Below, piece after piece: positions 1-9,122 of a DNA stretch of 35,432 nt (position 1 is the first letter of the stretch; every line of letters begins with the position of its first letter). Origin of the DNA: Synechococcus sp. CS-1328. Lineage in GTDB: Bacteria; Cyanobacteriota; Cyanobacteriia; PCC-6307; Cyanobiaceae. The notes under the pieces were generated by a model. It was not told the DNA's origin, searched no databases, and was given only the letters and a program-made list of their open reading frames with translations. The stretch is from contig NZ_JAHLYT010000004.1 in NCBI RefSeq assembly GCF_025128095.1, positions 1 through 35,432 of the forward strand. Reading direction: 5' to 3'. Both the position numbers and the translations under genes were made by a program.

Positions 1-1
1 G

Positions 2-890
2 ATCGCCTTCCTCCGTCAACACAGCCGCTTCGCTGACCATCGCCACCTGGTTCTGCTGGCCTGGATGGTGAGCGGGCTGCTGCTGAGCCAGACCGTCTGT
101 TTCGACCATTGGAAGGTTGCGCTGCCGCTGGGTCGGTGCCTGGCCGCCAGCTGGCAGCGGCGCGCTCAGCGCTGGCTTGGCCGCCCGCATCGATGTGGAG
201 GTGCTCTACAGCCCGCTGGTGCTCTGGGCGATCCAGCCGTGGCAAAAACCTCTCCACACCTTGCATCTGGCCCTCGACACCACGGTGCTCTGGAACCGCT
301 TCTGTGTGGTGATGGTCTCTGTGGTCTGCCACGGCAGAGCCATTCCGCTGCTGTGGCGAACGCTCGAGCATCCGAGTGCCAGCGTCAGCGCTGAGGTCGT
401 GATCGCTCTGCTGGAGCGGGCCAACCTGGTGCTGGCCCGCCCCGTCGGCATCGCTTCCACTGAGCCCTGGACTCTGGTCAGCAACCTCGATCCTGCGCTG
501 GATCTGGTCTGGAGTTACGGCCAGCGCTTCTGCTGTGAGCAGCTGTTCCGCGACCAGAAGTCGGGATCTTCCAGCTGGAGAGCAGTGGTCTGCGCGACCC
601 TGATCGGATCGATCGGCTCCTGCTGGTGGTGGCGATCGCCCTGCTGGTCAGCAGCCTGCAGGGATTTGCCGTCAGCCTGGCGGGTGAACGCCGCCGCGTT
701 GATCCGCACTGGAGGCGCGGCCTCAGCTTTGCGCGCATCGGTCTGCAGTGGCTGCAGCAGACCGTGGTGGATGCCGGCCGTGCCTTGCATTCCCAGCCGC
801 GGCGTGCGGCGGCGGCAGAAACAGCCCTGGTTCACGCGGGTGGAACTGCCGCCACCGCCACGCCCAACCGCGCAGCTGGCGGTCGCATGA
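2..890 (+). pseudogene. Decayed IS4-family transposase, 5' end outside window
   Basis: The coding signal runs in from the left edge and jumps between two plus-strand frames: frame 2 up to about 180, frame 3 from about 180 to 570, frame 2 again to about 740-790, then frame 3 to a TGA at 888-890. Joined together the pieces read as one DDE transposase. The IS4-family YREK signature (Y-2-R-3-E-6-K) is intact at 516-560, and an earlier Asp in an LALDTTVLW context (about 270) fits the first catalytic residue. At least three frameshifts mean no full-length enzyme can be made, so this is a dead insertion sequence. I could not see terminal inverted repeats because the left end is missing. The family call is firm; the exact IS name is not determined. 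Confidence 0.8.
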
Positions 891-899
891 CTGTCTCAA

Positions 900-1151
900 T
901 TGAGAAGTGTCGGGCAGTCAGGCCCAGAGGTGGACTGGATCCTCCAGCCTGATCTTCAGGAACGGATGCAGGCCCTCAATCAGGAGCACAGCGCCACGAT
1001 CCGCAGCGATGCGGTTCTGGACGACTACAACTGCTCCTCCTATCCCCTCAACTGCCTCTGGTATTTCAGCGACCGCCGCCGCCGTGGAGAACGCCGTGGT
1101 ATCTGGCGGCGGCGCTTGCTGGCGCAATGGTCTGCCCAAGAGCAGCCCTAG
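900..1151 (+). CDS. Short hypothetical frame, possibly a gene remnant
   Basis: An 83-codon frame opens with TTG directly after the transposase remnant. Residues from about 10 onward (VDWILQPDL, then DDYNCSSYPLNCLWYF and an Arg-rich stretch) have a believable protein-like composition, while the first residues look like read-in from the transposon end. It may be the 3' remnant of a gene cut by the insertion. No family is recognised, no ribosome binding site is visible and no partner is present. It could equally be a chance frame in GC-rich DNA. Confidence 0.2.
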   Translation: MRSVGQSGPEVDWILQPDLQERMQALNQEHSATIRSDAVLDDYNCSSYPLNCLWYFSDRRRRGERRGIWRRRLLAQWSAQEQP

Positions 1152-1612
1152 GCTGATTCATCCTGGCCATGCGCGGCCTTTGTTCCCAAGGCGATGGGTT
1201 TCGATCCTCTGCAGCCTTCCTCCCCCAATGGCGACCTCCGGGCCGGTGGTTCGGCCCGGACTGGGATTGTGACCGCCAGAAAGACGAGGCCATCAAGATT
1301 ACGGAGCTGATCGATCTGGTCGTTGGTTACCAGATTCGCAGAGGTTGCTGGGAAGCGTCGGAATCCCGCCAGCCCTTTCGATCCCGAATCCCACTTTTGA
1401 TCATCTCCCGACAAGGCGGCTCGTAGGTGCTTTGAAATTGTCTTCCAAGCGGACATTCTCTTTTGGCGGGCCATCTCCTTTTTGCGGACAAAACTTCGTC
1501 CTCAATATCGCGACTGGTGCGCATGAATGCAGCCTGGCATCATGCCGGACCTTGTTGCCATGGCCACAGACGCCTGGCTGCTTTGGCCCTGCAGTCGCAG
1601 CCCCGCAGCCCC
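1152..1612. other. Intergenic stretch without a convincing gene
   Basis: No frame on either strand here reads like a protein. The one clear structure is a perfect 8-bp inverted repeat (TCCGGGCC at 1237-1244, GGCCCGGA at 1253-1260, 8-nt loop). It has no following T-run, so it is not a standard intrinsic terminator. Base composition around 1420-1510 is less GC-rich than in the neighbouring genes, in keeping with debris next to a dead insertion sequence. Confidence 0.4.
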
Positions 1613-2590
1613 TCAGCCGCCCCGCCGCTCGCCCAGGACAAAGGGCTGGTAGGTCACCGTGATGCCGAATTCTTCGGCGAATTCGAGCACGCGGCACCAG
1701 GCGCGGCTGAACGCTGCACCGCCCGCCGTACCGCCTCCCGTACTGCCGGCCGCATCTCCGGCCGCATCCGGCCGCAGGATGCCGCGCAGGATCACCGGGG
1801 CGTTGCCCCCCTGCAGGGCCATCTCAAACAGGGGGTAGCCGATCGAATCCTGCACCGCATCGTCTCGGTAGAGCGGCGCCACATCGTTGCTGCCGATCAG
1901 CAGGCGTCGCTGCAGGGGATTCCACTCGTAGGGGATGTCGTAGAGACTGAGCAGGTCAGCGGCCAGGGCCCAGGAGCTGCCGTTGGCGTCGATCTCCACG
2001 GCCAGTTGCCTTTTACGGGCCGTCATCGTGCTGGGGCGGCGGAAGGTCAGGGGTGCCGGCGCCATGGATCCGCTGGTCGACGCAGTGGAGCCACTGGCCG
2101 GCGCCTCTCCCCGCAGGTAGGCCCGGATCTTCTGGCGCAGCACCTCACCGCCATCGTCGGGCCCGCCCTTGCGCAGCTGCATGAAGTCCCAGCGTTCGCC
2201 GCTGCCGCCCCAGGCCACCGGGCCGTAGTTGTCGTGCAGGAGCCGCCCATCGCGGTTCGACGCCGCTTCGGCGTGGGTCATCACCCGTTGGATCGTGATG
2301 TCGTCCGCGCTCCACTCCCAGCTGCGGGCCACCTCCGCGGCTTCGCGGCACATCGCCTCGATCTGGGCGGCGGTGGGGGGCATCGTCCAGGGATCAGGCA
2401 CGCCGCCCATGCAGGCGCAGGAAATCGCGACCGAATTGCTGTTGCGCCGCCAGGTGTGGGCGTTGAGATCGATCGTGTAGGAGTGCAGCCGGTGCAGGTA
2501 CCCGTCTCCGGCCACGATGGTGTGATAGGCGCCCGAGCGCACCCAGTTGTAAGGGGTGGCACTCCAGTGCAGGTAGATCGTTGCGGCCAT
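1613..2590 (-). CDS. N-acetylmuramoyl-L-alanine amidase-like protein (Amidase_2/PGRP fold)
   Basis: 325 residues. The first ~120 residues resemble the zinc-dependent Amidase_2 fold that cleaves the bond between muramic acid and L-Ala in peptidoglycan: His8 in YLHWSAT, His45 in NAHTWRRNSNSVAIS and His106 in VMTHAEAA are candidate metal or catalytic ligands. A linker rich in Ala, Ser and Thr (about 165-195) leads to a C-terminal module (about 200-310) with an LAVEIDANGSSWAL start, possibly a substrate-binding or protease-inhibitor-like domain. I see no signal peptide, so export or action on imported or phage-derived wall is unclear. Its ATG overlaps the cysS stop in an ATGA arrangement, so it is probably translated by coupling. 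The exact substrate is inferred. Confidence 0.7.
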   Translation of the reverse strand: MAATIYLHWSATPYNWVRSGAYHTIVAGDGYLHRLHSYTIDLNAHTWRRNSNSVAISCACMGGVPDPWTMPPTAAQIEAMCREAAEVARSWEWSADDITIQRVMTHAEAASNRDGRLLHDNYGPVAWGGSGERWDFMQLRKGGPDDGGEVLRQKIRAYLRGEAPASGSTASTSGSMAPAPLTFRRPSTMTARKRQLAVEIDANGSSWALAADLLSLYDIPYEWNPLQRRLLIGSNDVAPLYRDDAVQDSIGYPLFEMALQGGNAPVILRGILRPDAAGDAAGSTGGGTAGGAAFSRAWCRVLEFAEEFGITVTYQPFVLGERRGG

Positions 2591-4167
2591 CAGCTTCGAA
2601 TCCAGTCGGTCACACCGCCGGGTTTGTCGATCAGCTCCACACCCTGCTGCTTGAGTTCAGCTCGGATCCGATCGGCGCTGGCGAAATCACGGGCGGCCTT
2701 GGCGGCCTGGCGTTCGGCGATGCGCTCGAGGATCGCTGTGTCATCAGCAGTGTCATCAGCTGTTTTGCCGGCTTTCGTTGCGGCTTCGCTTGTTCCGGCT
2801 TCGGCAGACGTGGCCGCGGCAGAGCTGAATGTGACCACAGTGGCGCCCAGCTTGCGGTTTTCCGCCATCAGGCCCAGCACGCCGGCCAGCTCCACCAGCT
2901 CCTGCCAGCGTGGGGCGAGCTCTGCGGCCTCCTCGCTGCGGGCGGTGTCGCCGCGCTCCAGGCGGTTGGCCAGAGCCTTCAGCGGCCTGGCCAGCTCAAA
3001 CAGCACCGCAAGGGCTGCCGCTGTGTTGAGGTCGTCGTCCATGGCGGCCCGAAAGCGCTGCCGGGCTTCGCCAGGATTCGGGGCACCCCCGGACGCTGGC
3101 CAGCCCAGTGCCGTGCCGAACCGCTGGCCCAGTCCCAGAGCTGCATTCAGCCCCTTCCAGCCCGTGGCAGCAGCTTCGAGCGCCTGGTCAGTGAAATCGA
3201 GGGGCTTGCGGTAGTGGGCCTGCAGCACGAACAGCCGCAGGGTCATCGGGCTGACGCCACTCGCCAGCAGGGCCCGGATTGTGGTGAAGTTGCCGAGCGA
3301 CTTGCTCATCTTCTCGCCGCCAACATTCACCATGCCGTTGTGCAGCCAGGTGCGGGCCAGCTCCTGGCCCGTGGCAGCCTCCGACTGGGCGATCTCGTTC
3401 TCGTGGTGCGGAAAGATCAGATCGGCGCCGCCGAGGTGGATGTCGATCGTGTCGCCCAGTTCCTCGCGCACCATCGCAGAGCATTCAATGTGCCAGCCGG
3501 GCCGGCCGGCCCCCCAGGGTGACGGGAAACTCGGTTCCCCCGGTTTTGCCGCCTTCCAGAGCGCGAAATCGAACGGGTGGCGCTTGCGGGCTTCCTCCGC
3601 CTGGCTGACGCGCCCCTCGGCGTTCTGCTGCTGCTCGCCCAAGTCACGACCCGACAGCTTGCCGTAACCGGCGTGCTGCATCACGGCGAAGTACACGTCG
3701 CCCTCGACGGAGTAGGCGGCTCCCTTCGCTTCCAGCTCCGCGATCAAGGCACGGATCGCATCCAGGCTGCCGGTGGCCCGGGGCATCCGGTCAGGCGGCA
3801 AAATGTTGAGGGCGGCCATGTCCACCCGGAAGGCCTCGATGTTGCGCTCACTCACCGCCTCCATCGAGCTGCCCTCTTCGGCGGCACGGCGCAGGATCTT
3901 GTCGTCGATATCGGTGTAGTTCTGCACGAAGGTCACCGCGTAGCCGCTCCAGAGCAGGTAGCGGCGCAGCACATCCCAGACGATGTAGCTGCGGGCATGG
4001 CCCAGATGGCAGAGGTCGTACACCGTGACCCCGCAGCAATAGAGGCTCACCTGCCCGGGCACCAGCGGCTCGAACGGCTCGGTGCGGCGGGTGAGGGTGT
4101 TGGTGAGCCGCAGGGTCACAGGCCGGCCGGTGGTGAGTGCTCTGGAGCGCACCGTACTGGCGTGCAC
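2590..4167 (-). CDS. cysS: Cysteinyl-tRNA synthetase
   Basis: 525 residues; charges tRNA-Cys with cysteine in the cytosol. Class I signatures are clear: HLGH at residues 54-57 and KMSKS at 286-290. The zinc ligands expected for this family are visible as the Cys pair in YCCGVTVYD, the Cys of WHIECSAM and the HHE of [12 protein letters not shown]. It is longer than the usual 460-500 residues because of an Ala/Thr/Ser-rich insertion near residues 450-480, just before the conserved C-terminal anticodon-recognition tail. The start is GTG, supported by the strong ribosome binding site listed separately. The stop overlaps the downstream amidase start, and the gene is divergent from gmd with only 41 bp between the start codons. 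Confidence 0.97.
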   Translation of the reverse strand: MHASTVRSRALTTGRPVTLRLTNTLTRRTEPFEPLVPGQVSLYCCGVTVYDLCHLGHARSYIVWDVLRRYLLWSGYAVTFVQNYTDIDDKILRRAAEEGSSMEAVSERNIEAFRVDMAALNILPPDRMPRATGSLDAIRALIAELEAKGAAYSVEGDVYFAVMQHAGYGKLSGRDLGEQQQNAEGRVSQAEEARKRHPFDFALWKAAKPGEPSFPSPWGAGRPGWHIECSAMVREELGDTIDIHLGGADLIFPHHENEIAQSEAATGQELARTWLHNGMVNVGGEKMSKSLGNFTTIRALLASGVSPMTLRLFVLQAHYRKPLDFTDQALEAAATGWKGLNAALGLGQRFGTALGWPASGGAPNPGEARQRFRAAMDDDLNTAAALAVLFELARPLKALANRLERGDTARSEEAAELAPRWQELVELAGVLGLMAENRKLGATVVTFSSAAATSAEAGTSEAATKAGKTADDTADDTAILERIAERQAAKAARDFASADRIRAELKQQGVELIDKPGGVTDWIRS

Positions 4168-4173
4168 GGCTTA

Positions 4174-4180
4174 ACCTCCT
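4174..4180 (-). promoter_or_regulatory. Ribosome binding site that fixes the cysS GTG start
   Basis: On the minus strand AGGAGGT sits here, leaving six bases (TAAGCC) before the GTG at 4167. It is one of the few near-perfect Shine-Dalgarno sequences in the window and supports GTG 4167 over the in-frame GTG five codons downstream. Confidence 0.7.
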
Positions 4181-4208
4181 CGCCATTGGCAATGGCGGCC
4201 CGCCAAGC

Positions 4209-5369
4209 ATGCGCAAGACGGCACTGATCACCGGCATCTCCGGTCAGGACGGCTCCTACCTGGCGGAGCTGCTGCTGGAGAAGGGCTATGAGGTGCACGG
4301 CATCAAGCGCCGGGCCAGCAGCTTCAACACCCAGCGGATCGATCACCTGTACCAGGATCCGCATGAGCAGAACCGGGAAGACTCGGCGCCACCGCTGACG
4401 CTCCACTACGGCGACCTGACCGACAGCACCAACCTGATCAGGATCGTGCAGCAGGTGCAGCCCGATGAGATCTACAACCTCGGCGCCCAGAGCCACGTGG
4501 CGGTGAGTTTCGAGAGCCCCGAATACACCGCCAACTGCGATGCCCTCGGCACCCTGCGGATCCTGGAGGCGGTGCGGATTCTGGGCCTCACCCAGAAGAC
4601 CCGCATCTACCAGGCCAGCACCAGCGAGCTCTACGGCCTGGTGCAGGAGATCCCCCAGAAGGAGAGCACGCCCTTTTACCCCCGCAGCCCCTATGGGGTG
4701 GCAAAGCTCTACGCCTACTGGATCACGGTGAATTACCGCGAGGCCTATGGCATGTATGCCTGCAACGGCATCCTGTTCAACCACGAGAGCCCGCGGCGGG
4801 GCGAAACCTTCGTGACCCGCAAGATCACCCGCGGTCTGGCCCGCATCGACGCCGGGCTGGAGCAGTGCCTGTTCATGGGCAACCTCGATTCGCTGCGCGA
4901 CTGGGGCCACGCCCGCGACTATGTGGAGATGCAGTGGCGGATGCTGCAGCAGCAGGGACCGCCGGAAGACTTCGTGATCGCCACCGGCCGCCAGGAGAGT
5001 GTGCGGCGCTTCATCGAGCTCGCGGCTGAGCAGCTGGGCTGGGGCGGCATCAGCTGGAGCGGCGAGGGGGTGAACGAGGTGGGCCGTCGGGCCGGCACCG
5101 ATCAGGTGGTGGTGCGGATTGACCCGCGCTACTTCCGCCCCGCCGAGGTGGCCACCCTGCTGGGGGATCCCAGCCGCGCCAAACAGAAGCTGGGTTGGAC
5201 CCCCACCACCACCCTCGAGGAGCTGGTGGCTGAGATGGTGGCGGAAGACAAGCAGGAGGCGGCCAAGGAAGCCACCCTGCGCCGCGAAGGTTTCCAGGTG
5301 GTGGGGTCCATGGAGAACCCCCCCACCTGCCCCCTTGTGATCGAACAGGCCGGCCAGGGGCTGGGTTGA
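4209..5369 (+). CDS. gmd: GDP-mannose 4,6-dehydratase
   Basis: 386 residues; converts GDP-D-mannose to GDP-4-keto-6-deoxy-D-mannose, the first step to GDP-L-fucose and related deoxyhexoses. It is an extended short-chain dehydrogenase: the NAD(P)-binding GxxGxxG is Gly9-Gly12-Gly15, the STSELYG motif and the Tyr162-xxx-Lys166 catalytic pair are in place, and [16 protein letters not shown] is a typical Gmd block. The start is the ATG before [14 protein letters not shown]; upstream in-frame codons do not fit the family. About 25 residues after ELVAEMV form a C-terminal tail longer than in the E. coli enzyme. fcl follows after one base, so the pair is an operon. The nucleotide sugar probably feeds lipopolysaccharide, capsule or a glycosylated surface protein. 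Confidence 0.97.
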   Translation: MRKTALITGISGQDGSYLAELLLEKGYEVHGIKRRASSFNTQRIDHLYQDPHEQNREDSAPPLTLHYGDLTDSTNLIRIVQQVQPDEIYNLGAQSHVAVSFESPEYTANCDALGTLRILEAVRILGLTQKTRIYQASTSELYGLVQEIPQKESTPFYPRSPYGVAKLYAYWITVNYREAYGMYACNGILFNHESPRRGETFVTRKITRGLARIDAGLEQCLFMGNLDSLRDWGHARDYVEMQWRMLQQQGPPEDFVIATGRQESVRRFIELAAEQLGWGGISWSGEGVNEVGRRAGTDQVVVRIDPRYFRPAEVATLLGDPSRAKQKLGWTPTTTLEELVAEMVAEDKQEAAKEATLRREGFQVVGSMENPPTCPLVIEQAGQGLG

Positions 5370-5370
5370 G

Positions 5371-6360
5371 ATGGCGGCGGCGATCGAGGGGCAAGGGGGT
5401 GCCTCACGGATCAGTCCCGCCGATCGGATCTTTGTGGCCGGGCACAGGGGCATGGCCGGCGGGGCGATCTGCCGGGCCCTGGAGCGGCGGGGTTATCCCC
5501 ATCGGCTCACAGCCGGCCGCTCCGAGCTGGATCTGGAGGATGCGGTGGCGGTGCGCCAGTGGTTCGAGGCGAATCGGCCGGAGGTGGTGGTGCTGGCGGC
5601 GGCCAAGGTGGGTGGTATCCACTTCAACGACACCTACCCCGCCGATTTCCTGCTCGATAACCTCAAGATCGAGACCCATGTGATCGAGAGTGCCTGGCGT
5701 TGCGGTAGCCGGCGGTTGCTGTTTCTCGGCAGCAGTTGCATCTATCCCCGCATGGCGCAGCAGCCGATTCGGGAGGAGGAGCTGCTCACCGGGCCGCTGG
5801 AGCCCACGAATGCGTGGTATGCGATCGCCAAGATCACTGGCATCAAGCTGTGCGCGGCGCTGCGGCAGCAATACGGATTTGATGCGATCAGCCTGATGCC
5901 CACCAATCTCTACGGGCCCGGCGATAACTACCATCCGACCCACAGCCATGTGCTGCCGGCCCTGATCCGCCGCTTCCATGAGGCCAAGCTGGCCGAAGCC
6001 CCCAGCGTCACCTGCTGGGGCACTGGATCACCGCTGCGGGAGTTCCTGCATGCCGATGATCTCGGCGAGGCCTGCGTGCATGCCCTGGAAACCTATGCGC
6101 CAGATCCAGCCGATCCGGTGCAGCACCTCAACGTGGGCACCGGGGTCGATCTGCCGATCAATGAGTTGGCCCAGTTGGTGGCCGGTGCGGTGGGGTATCA
6201 GGGCGAGATCCTCTGGGACACCAGCAAGCCGGATGGCACCCCCAAAAAACAGCTGGATGTGAGCCGGATCGAGGCGACGGGCTGGAAGGCCCGCATCCCT
6301 CTGGCCGAAGGGCTGGTGAGCACCTACGCCGATTTCCTCTCTCCTGGCACGCGTCTCTGA
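5371..6360 (+). CDS. fcl: GDP-L-fucose synthase (3,5-epimerase/4-reductase)
   Basis: 329 residues; epimerises and reduces the Gmd product to GDP-L-fucose using NADPH. The N-terminal dinucleotide fold reads FVAGHRGMAGGAI, and the catalytic Tyr150-xxx-Lys154 lies in NAWYAIAKITG. The blocks FLGSSCIYPRMA, NLYGPGDNYHPTHSHVLPALIRR and REFLHADDLGEAC are characteristic of this enzyme rather than of a general epimerase. About 15 extra N-terminal residues precede the fold. The gene begins one base after the gmd stop, so co-transcription and likely translational coupling are expected. It converges on the Usp gene across an 80-bp gap with no clear terminator. Confidence 0.96.
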   Translation: MAAAIEGQGGASRISPADRIFVAGHRGMAGGAICRALERRGYPHRLTAGRSELDLEDAVAVRQWFEANRPEVVVLAAAKVGGIHFNDTYPADFLLDNLKIETHVIESAWRCGSRRLLFLGSSCIYPRMAQQPIREEELLTGPLEPTNAWYAIAKITGIKLCAALRQQYGFDAISLMPTNLYGPGDNYHPTHSHVLPALIRRFHEAKLAEAPSVTCWGTGSPLREFLHADDLGEACVHALETYAPDPADPVQHLNVGTGVDLPINELAQLVAGAVGYQGEILWDTSKPDGTPKKQLDVSRIEATGWKARIPLAEGLVSTYADFLSPGTRL

Positions 6361-6439
6361 ACAACTCCGGAACGCGCCAGCAATAAAACCCTGCCACCAG
6401 ACTCAGTAGTGCTGCCCTCAGCTCGGTCGCATCGGACCA

Positions 6440-6886
6440 TCAGCGCACTACCAGCACCGGACAGGGGGCCTGCACCAGCACTCGCTGGGTTTCGCTGCCC
6501 AGCAGCAGGCTGATCAGGCCGCGCCGGCCATGGGAGGCCATCACGATCAGGTCGCAGCCGAAACGCTCCACGGCCTCGAGAATGATGCTGTGCACCCCGT
6601 CGCCACTGCTGCTTTCGGTGGTCACGGGCACGCCCGCCTGCTCCGCCACCGCCCGGGCTTCCGCCAGGATGCGCGTGGAATCGTCTCTGGCGGCCTGCAG
6701 CAGGGTTTCAATTGTGGTGGGCTCCACCATTTCGCCCATGCCCACCAGGGCAAGGGCCACGTTCTCGCGCACATGCAGCAGGGTGATGCGGCTGCCCAGG
6801 CTGCGGGCCAGCTCCACCGCCTGAATCACGGCCTTCTGAGACGCTTCTGAGCCATCGGTGGGCACCAGCAGATGGGCGTAGGCCAT
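6440..6886 (-). CDS. Universal stress protein (UspA family, ATP-binding type)
   Basis: 148 residues, a single full-length Usp domain. It opens with HLLVPTDGSEAS, which holds the conserved Asp for nucleotide binding, and ends with the G-2-x-G-9-x-G-S/T pattern (ASHGRRGLISLLLGSETQRVL) seen in ATP-binding members. Such proteins are cytosolic stress or dormancy factors, usually dimeric. The next gene upstream on the same strand is an antiporter whose C-terminus also carries Usp-like modules, so the two may respond to the same ionic or energy stress. A perfect 14-bp palindrome lies just upstream of the start and may take part in regulation. Confidence 0.9.
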   Translation of the reverse strand: MAYAHLLVPTDGSEASQKAVIQAVELARSLGSRITLLHVRENVALALVGMGEMVEPTTIETLLQAARDDSTRILAEARAVAEQAGVPVTTESSSGDGVHSIILEAVERFGCDLIVMASHGRRGLISLLLGSETQRVLVQAPCPVLVVR

Positions 6887-6907
6887 GGCGGCGGCGGCAG
6901 CGCATTC

Positions 6908-6921
6908 CCTGTCTAGACAGG
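6908..6921. promoter_or_regulatory. 14-bp perfect palindrome upstream of the usp start
   Basis: CCTGTCTAGACAGG is fully self-complementary and ends 22 bp before the usp ATG, within the 103-bp gap between the antiporter stop and usp. It could be an operator for a dimeric regulator or a small 5' leader hairpin. It occurs once that I can see. Confidence 0.35.
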
Positions 6922-6989
6922 AGCTGCGGCTCTGTCGTCCAGGTTGTCACGCACGCTGATCTGGTTTGCGTTGTTCAGGTATAAGTTGC

Positions 6990-9122
6990 TCAGTGCAGCG
7001 GGTCACTGATCACCAGGGTGGAGCAGCTGAGCCGGCGCAGCAGCCAGCTGGCGCGGTCGCTGGCGGCGATTGGCAGGCCGCCCACCAGCCGCCGCTGGGA
7101 ACGCAGGATCACCAGATCGTGCAGGCTGGCCTGCCGCAGGATGCCGGCCTCGATCGCCAGGCTGGGCACCAGTTGCACATCCACCGCCACCGGCTTGTGG
7201 CGTGCATCCGGACCGGGCAACCACTGCTGCAACTGCTGGCGGATCTGCTGGCGTTCGCTCTCCGGCAGGCGCGGATCGTGCAGGTGCAGCAGGGTGATCC
7301 TCATCGGTCCTGTTGCCGCCCCTCCCGCTCCAGCCAGGGATCGCGGATCGTTGCCGACGCTGTTGGCGATGCGCTCGGCCAGTTGCACCTGCTCCAGGGC
7401 GCTGGAGGAGAGGTCTTTGATCGGCACCAGCAGGCGACGCAGCTCACGTGGGTCGTGGCGCAGGCTGGTCACCACCACGGGGCAATGGGCCTGGCGGCAG
7501 AGCCCATCCACCAGATCACCGAACAGCCAGCGGCCCAGGCGCGCCGGTGATCCCACCCCCACCACCAGCAGGTCGGCCCCCTGCTCCAGGGCCGCCCTGG
7601 CGATGCCGCCGGCCACCTCGTGATCCACCCGCAGCAGGGGGCTGCTGGGGAACTGAAGCTCCCGGCTGATCGCTTCGGTGTCGACCAGCAGCTGGCGGGC
7701 CCGGGCCAGGTCTGTGGTGAGGGCCAGGGAACCCTGCCGTTCCGCCTCGGATCGGGAGGGGGTCACCACCGCCAGCGGCAGCACCAGACCCTCGCGGCCC
7801 TCCTCACCGCCGATCAGCTGGCTGGCCATGCCCAGCAGCGCCCGCTCGCTGGCGGGGTTGGCGATCGGCACCATCACCCGCAGGGCCCGGTGCACCAGCG
7901 CCAGCTGGCCCGAGGTATCGGCCTGGAGTGCGGCGGTGCGCTCCTCGCGCAGGCGGGCCATCGCCACGCCGGTGAGGGCCGGCCCCAGGATCGCCGTCAC
8001 CACCATCATCGCCAGCACGCTGTTCAGCACCGTTTCGTTGAGCAGCCCGGCGCGGTATCCCACGGTGGTGGCGGCCAGGGTGGCGGCCACCTGGGGCAAC
8101 GACAACGACCAGAGGGTGAGCACCTCGGCGCTGCTGTAGCGGTAGATCAGCCCTGAAATCCAGGAGGCCAGGCCCTTGCTGGCGATCAACACCGTGATCA
8201 GGGCGGCCGCAAAGCCGAAGCCCACCACGGTGCGCAGGAACACCGGCACGTCGAGCAGCAGCCCCAGATCGATGAAGAAGATCGGGATGAACAGGCTGGC
8301 CCCCACCACGATCACCTGCTCCTTCACCGGACCCTCCGGCAGCACGGCGTTCACCGCCAGACCGGCGAGGAACGCCCCCACGATCTTCTCGACCCCGGCC
8401 AGTTCCGCGCCAACGGCGGAAAGCAGCAGGGCCAGCAGCACCGCCACCAGCAGGCGGCCGTCGCCATCAACACTGCGGCGCACCAGGGCATGACCCAGGC
8501 GCCGGATCACAACGACGGTGGTGACGGCGAAGAGGGCCACCTTGAGCAGCAACCCGATCAGCCCCACGGCCGAGAAATTGCCAGCACCGAGGCTGATGCA
8601 CAGCGCCAGCACCAGCAGGGAGGCGATGTCCGTGAAGATCGTGCCGCCGATCGCCACGGTCACCGACTCTTCCCGCACGGCGCCGTAGCTGCGCACGATC
8701 GGGTAGCCCAGGGGCGTGTGGGAGGCCAGGATCGAGCCCAGCAGCACGGCGCTCACTGCCCCGAAGCCGCTGGCGAAGCCCAGCGCCGTGCCGGCGGCCA
8801 TCGGCAGGCTGAAGGTGAGCAGCCCGAAGCGGAAGGAGCGTTGGCGGATCCGCTGGAACTCGGCCAGGTCGATCTCCAGACCGGCGATGAACAGCAGATA
8901 CACCACGCCCACATCGGAGAGCAGGGTCACGGTGGGGCTCTCGGCCGAGAGCCAGCCGAGGGCATGGGGGCCCACCAGCACGCCCGCCACCAGCAACCCC
9001 ACCAGATCGGGCAGCCGCATCCGCCGGAACAGCGGTGGCACCAGCACGCTCAGGGCGAGCAGCAGCGCGAAGCTGCCGAGCGGATTGGCGGCCAGGAACG
9101 TCGCCACGCTGGACTGGCTCAA
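6990..9122 (-). CDS. CPA2-family monovalent cation:proton antiporter with C-terminal Usp-like domains
   Basis: 710 residues from the TTG at 9122. Residues ~10-400 form a multi-span Na+(K+)/H+ exchanger domain of the CPA2 type (FRRMRLPDLVGLLVAGVLVGP, GLEIDL, ASHTPLGYPIV, GAFLAGLAVN). The remaining ~290 residues are cytosolic and contain two Usp-like segments, one beginning LRVMVPIANPASE and one ending in DLVILRSQRRLVGG, which probably sense nucleotide or stress and gate transport. The start is uncertain: TTG 9122 overlaps the stop of the upstream gene and has an AGGG four bases before it, while GTG 9107 is five codons further in. Reading further upstream in this frame gives sequence antisense in character to the neighbouring gene, so a longer start is rejected. 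The exact ion is not predictable from sequence alone. Confidence 0.92.
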   Translation of the reverse strand: MSQSSVATFLAANPLGSFALLLALSVLVPPLFRRMRLPDLVGLLVAGVLVGPHALGWLSAESPTVTLLSDVGVVYLLFIAGLEIDLAEFQRIRQRSFRFGLLTFSLPMAAGTALGFASGFGAVSAVLLGSILASHTPLGYPIVRSYGAVREESVTVAIGGTIFTDIASLLVLALCISLGAGNFSAVGLIGLLLKVALFAVTTVVVIRRLGHALVRRSVDGDGRLLVAVLLALLLSAVGAELAGVEKIVGAFLAGLAVNAVLPEGPVKEQVIVVGASLFIPIFFIDLGLLLDVPVFLRTVVGFGFAAALITVLIASKGLASWISGLIYRYSSAEVLTLWSLSLPQVAATLAATTVGYRAGLLNETVLNSVLAMMVVTAILGPALTGVAMARLREERTAALQADTSGQLALVHRALRVMVPIANPASERALLGMASQLIGGEEGREGLVLPLAVVTPSRSEAERQGSLALTTDLARARQLLVDTEAISRELQFPSSPLLRVDHEVAGGIARAALEQGADLLVVGVGSPARLGRWLFGDLVDGLCRQAHCPVVVTSLRHDPRELRRLLVPIKDLSSSALEQVQLAERIANSVGNDPRSLAGAGGAATGPMRITLLHLHDPRLPESERQQIRQQLQQWLPGPDARHKPVAVDVQLVPSLAIEAGILRQASLHDLVILRSQRRLVGGLPIAASDRASWLLRRLSCSTLVISDPLH

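Noticed and set aside
1463..3214. 583-codon open frame on the plus strand
   Set aside because: It is antisense to the amidase and cysS genes, whose family motifs are unmistakable. Its His/Gly/Ala/Arg-rich composition is the usual shadow in GC-rich DNA.
4116..5453. 445-codon minus-strand frame opposite gmd
   Set aside because: gmd matches its family over the whole length, while the opposite frame has no recognisable motif and a His/Leu/Gly-rich shadow composition.
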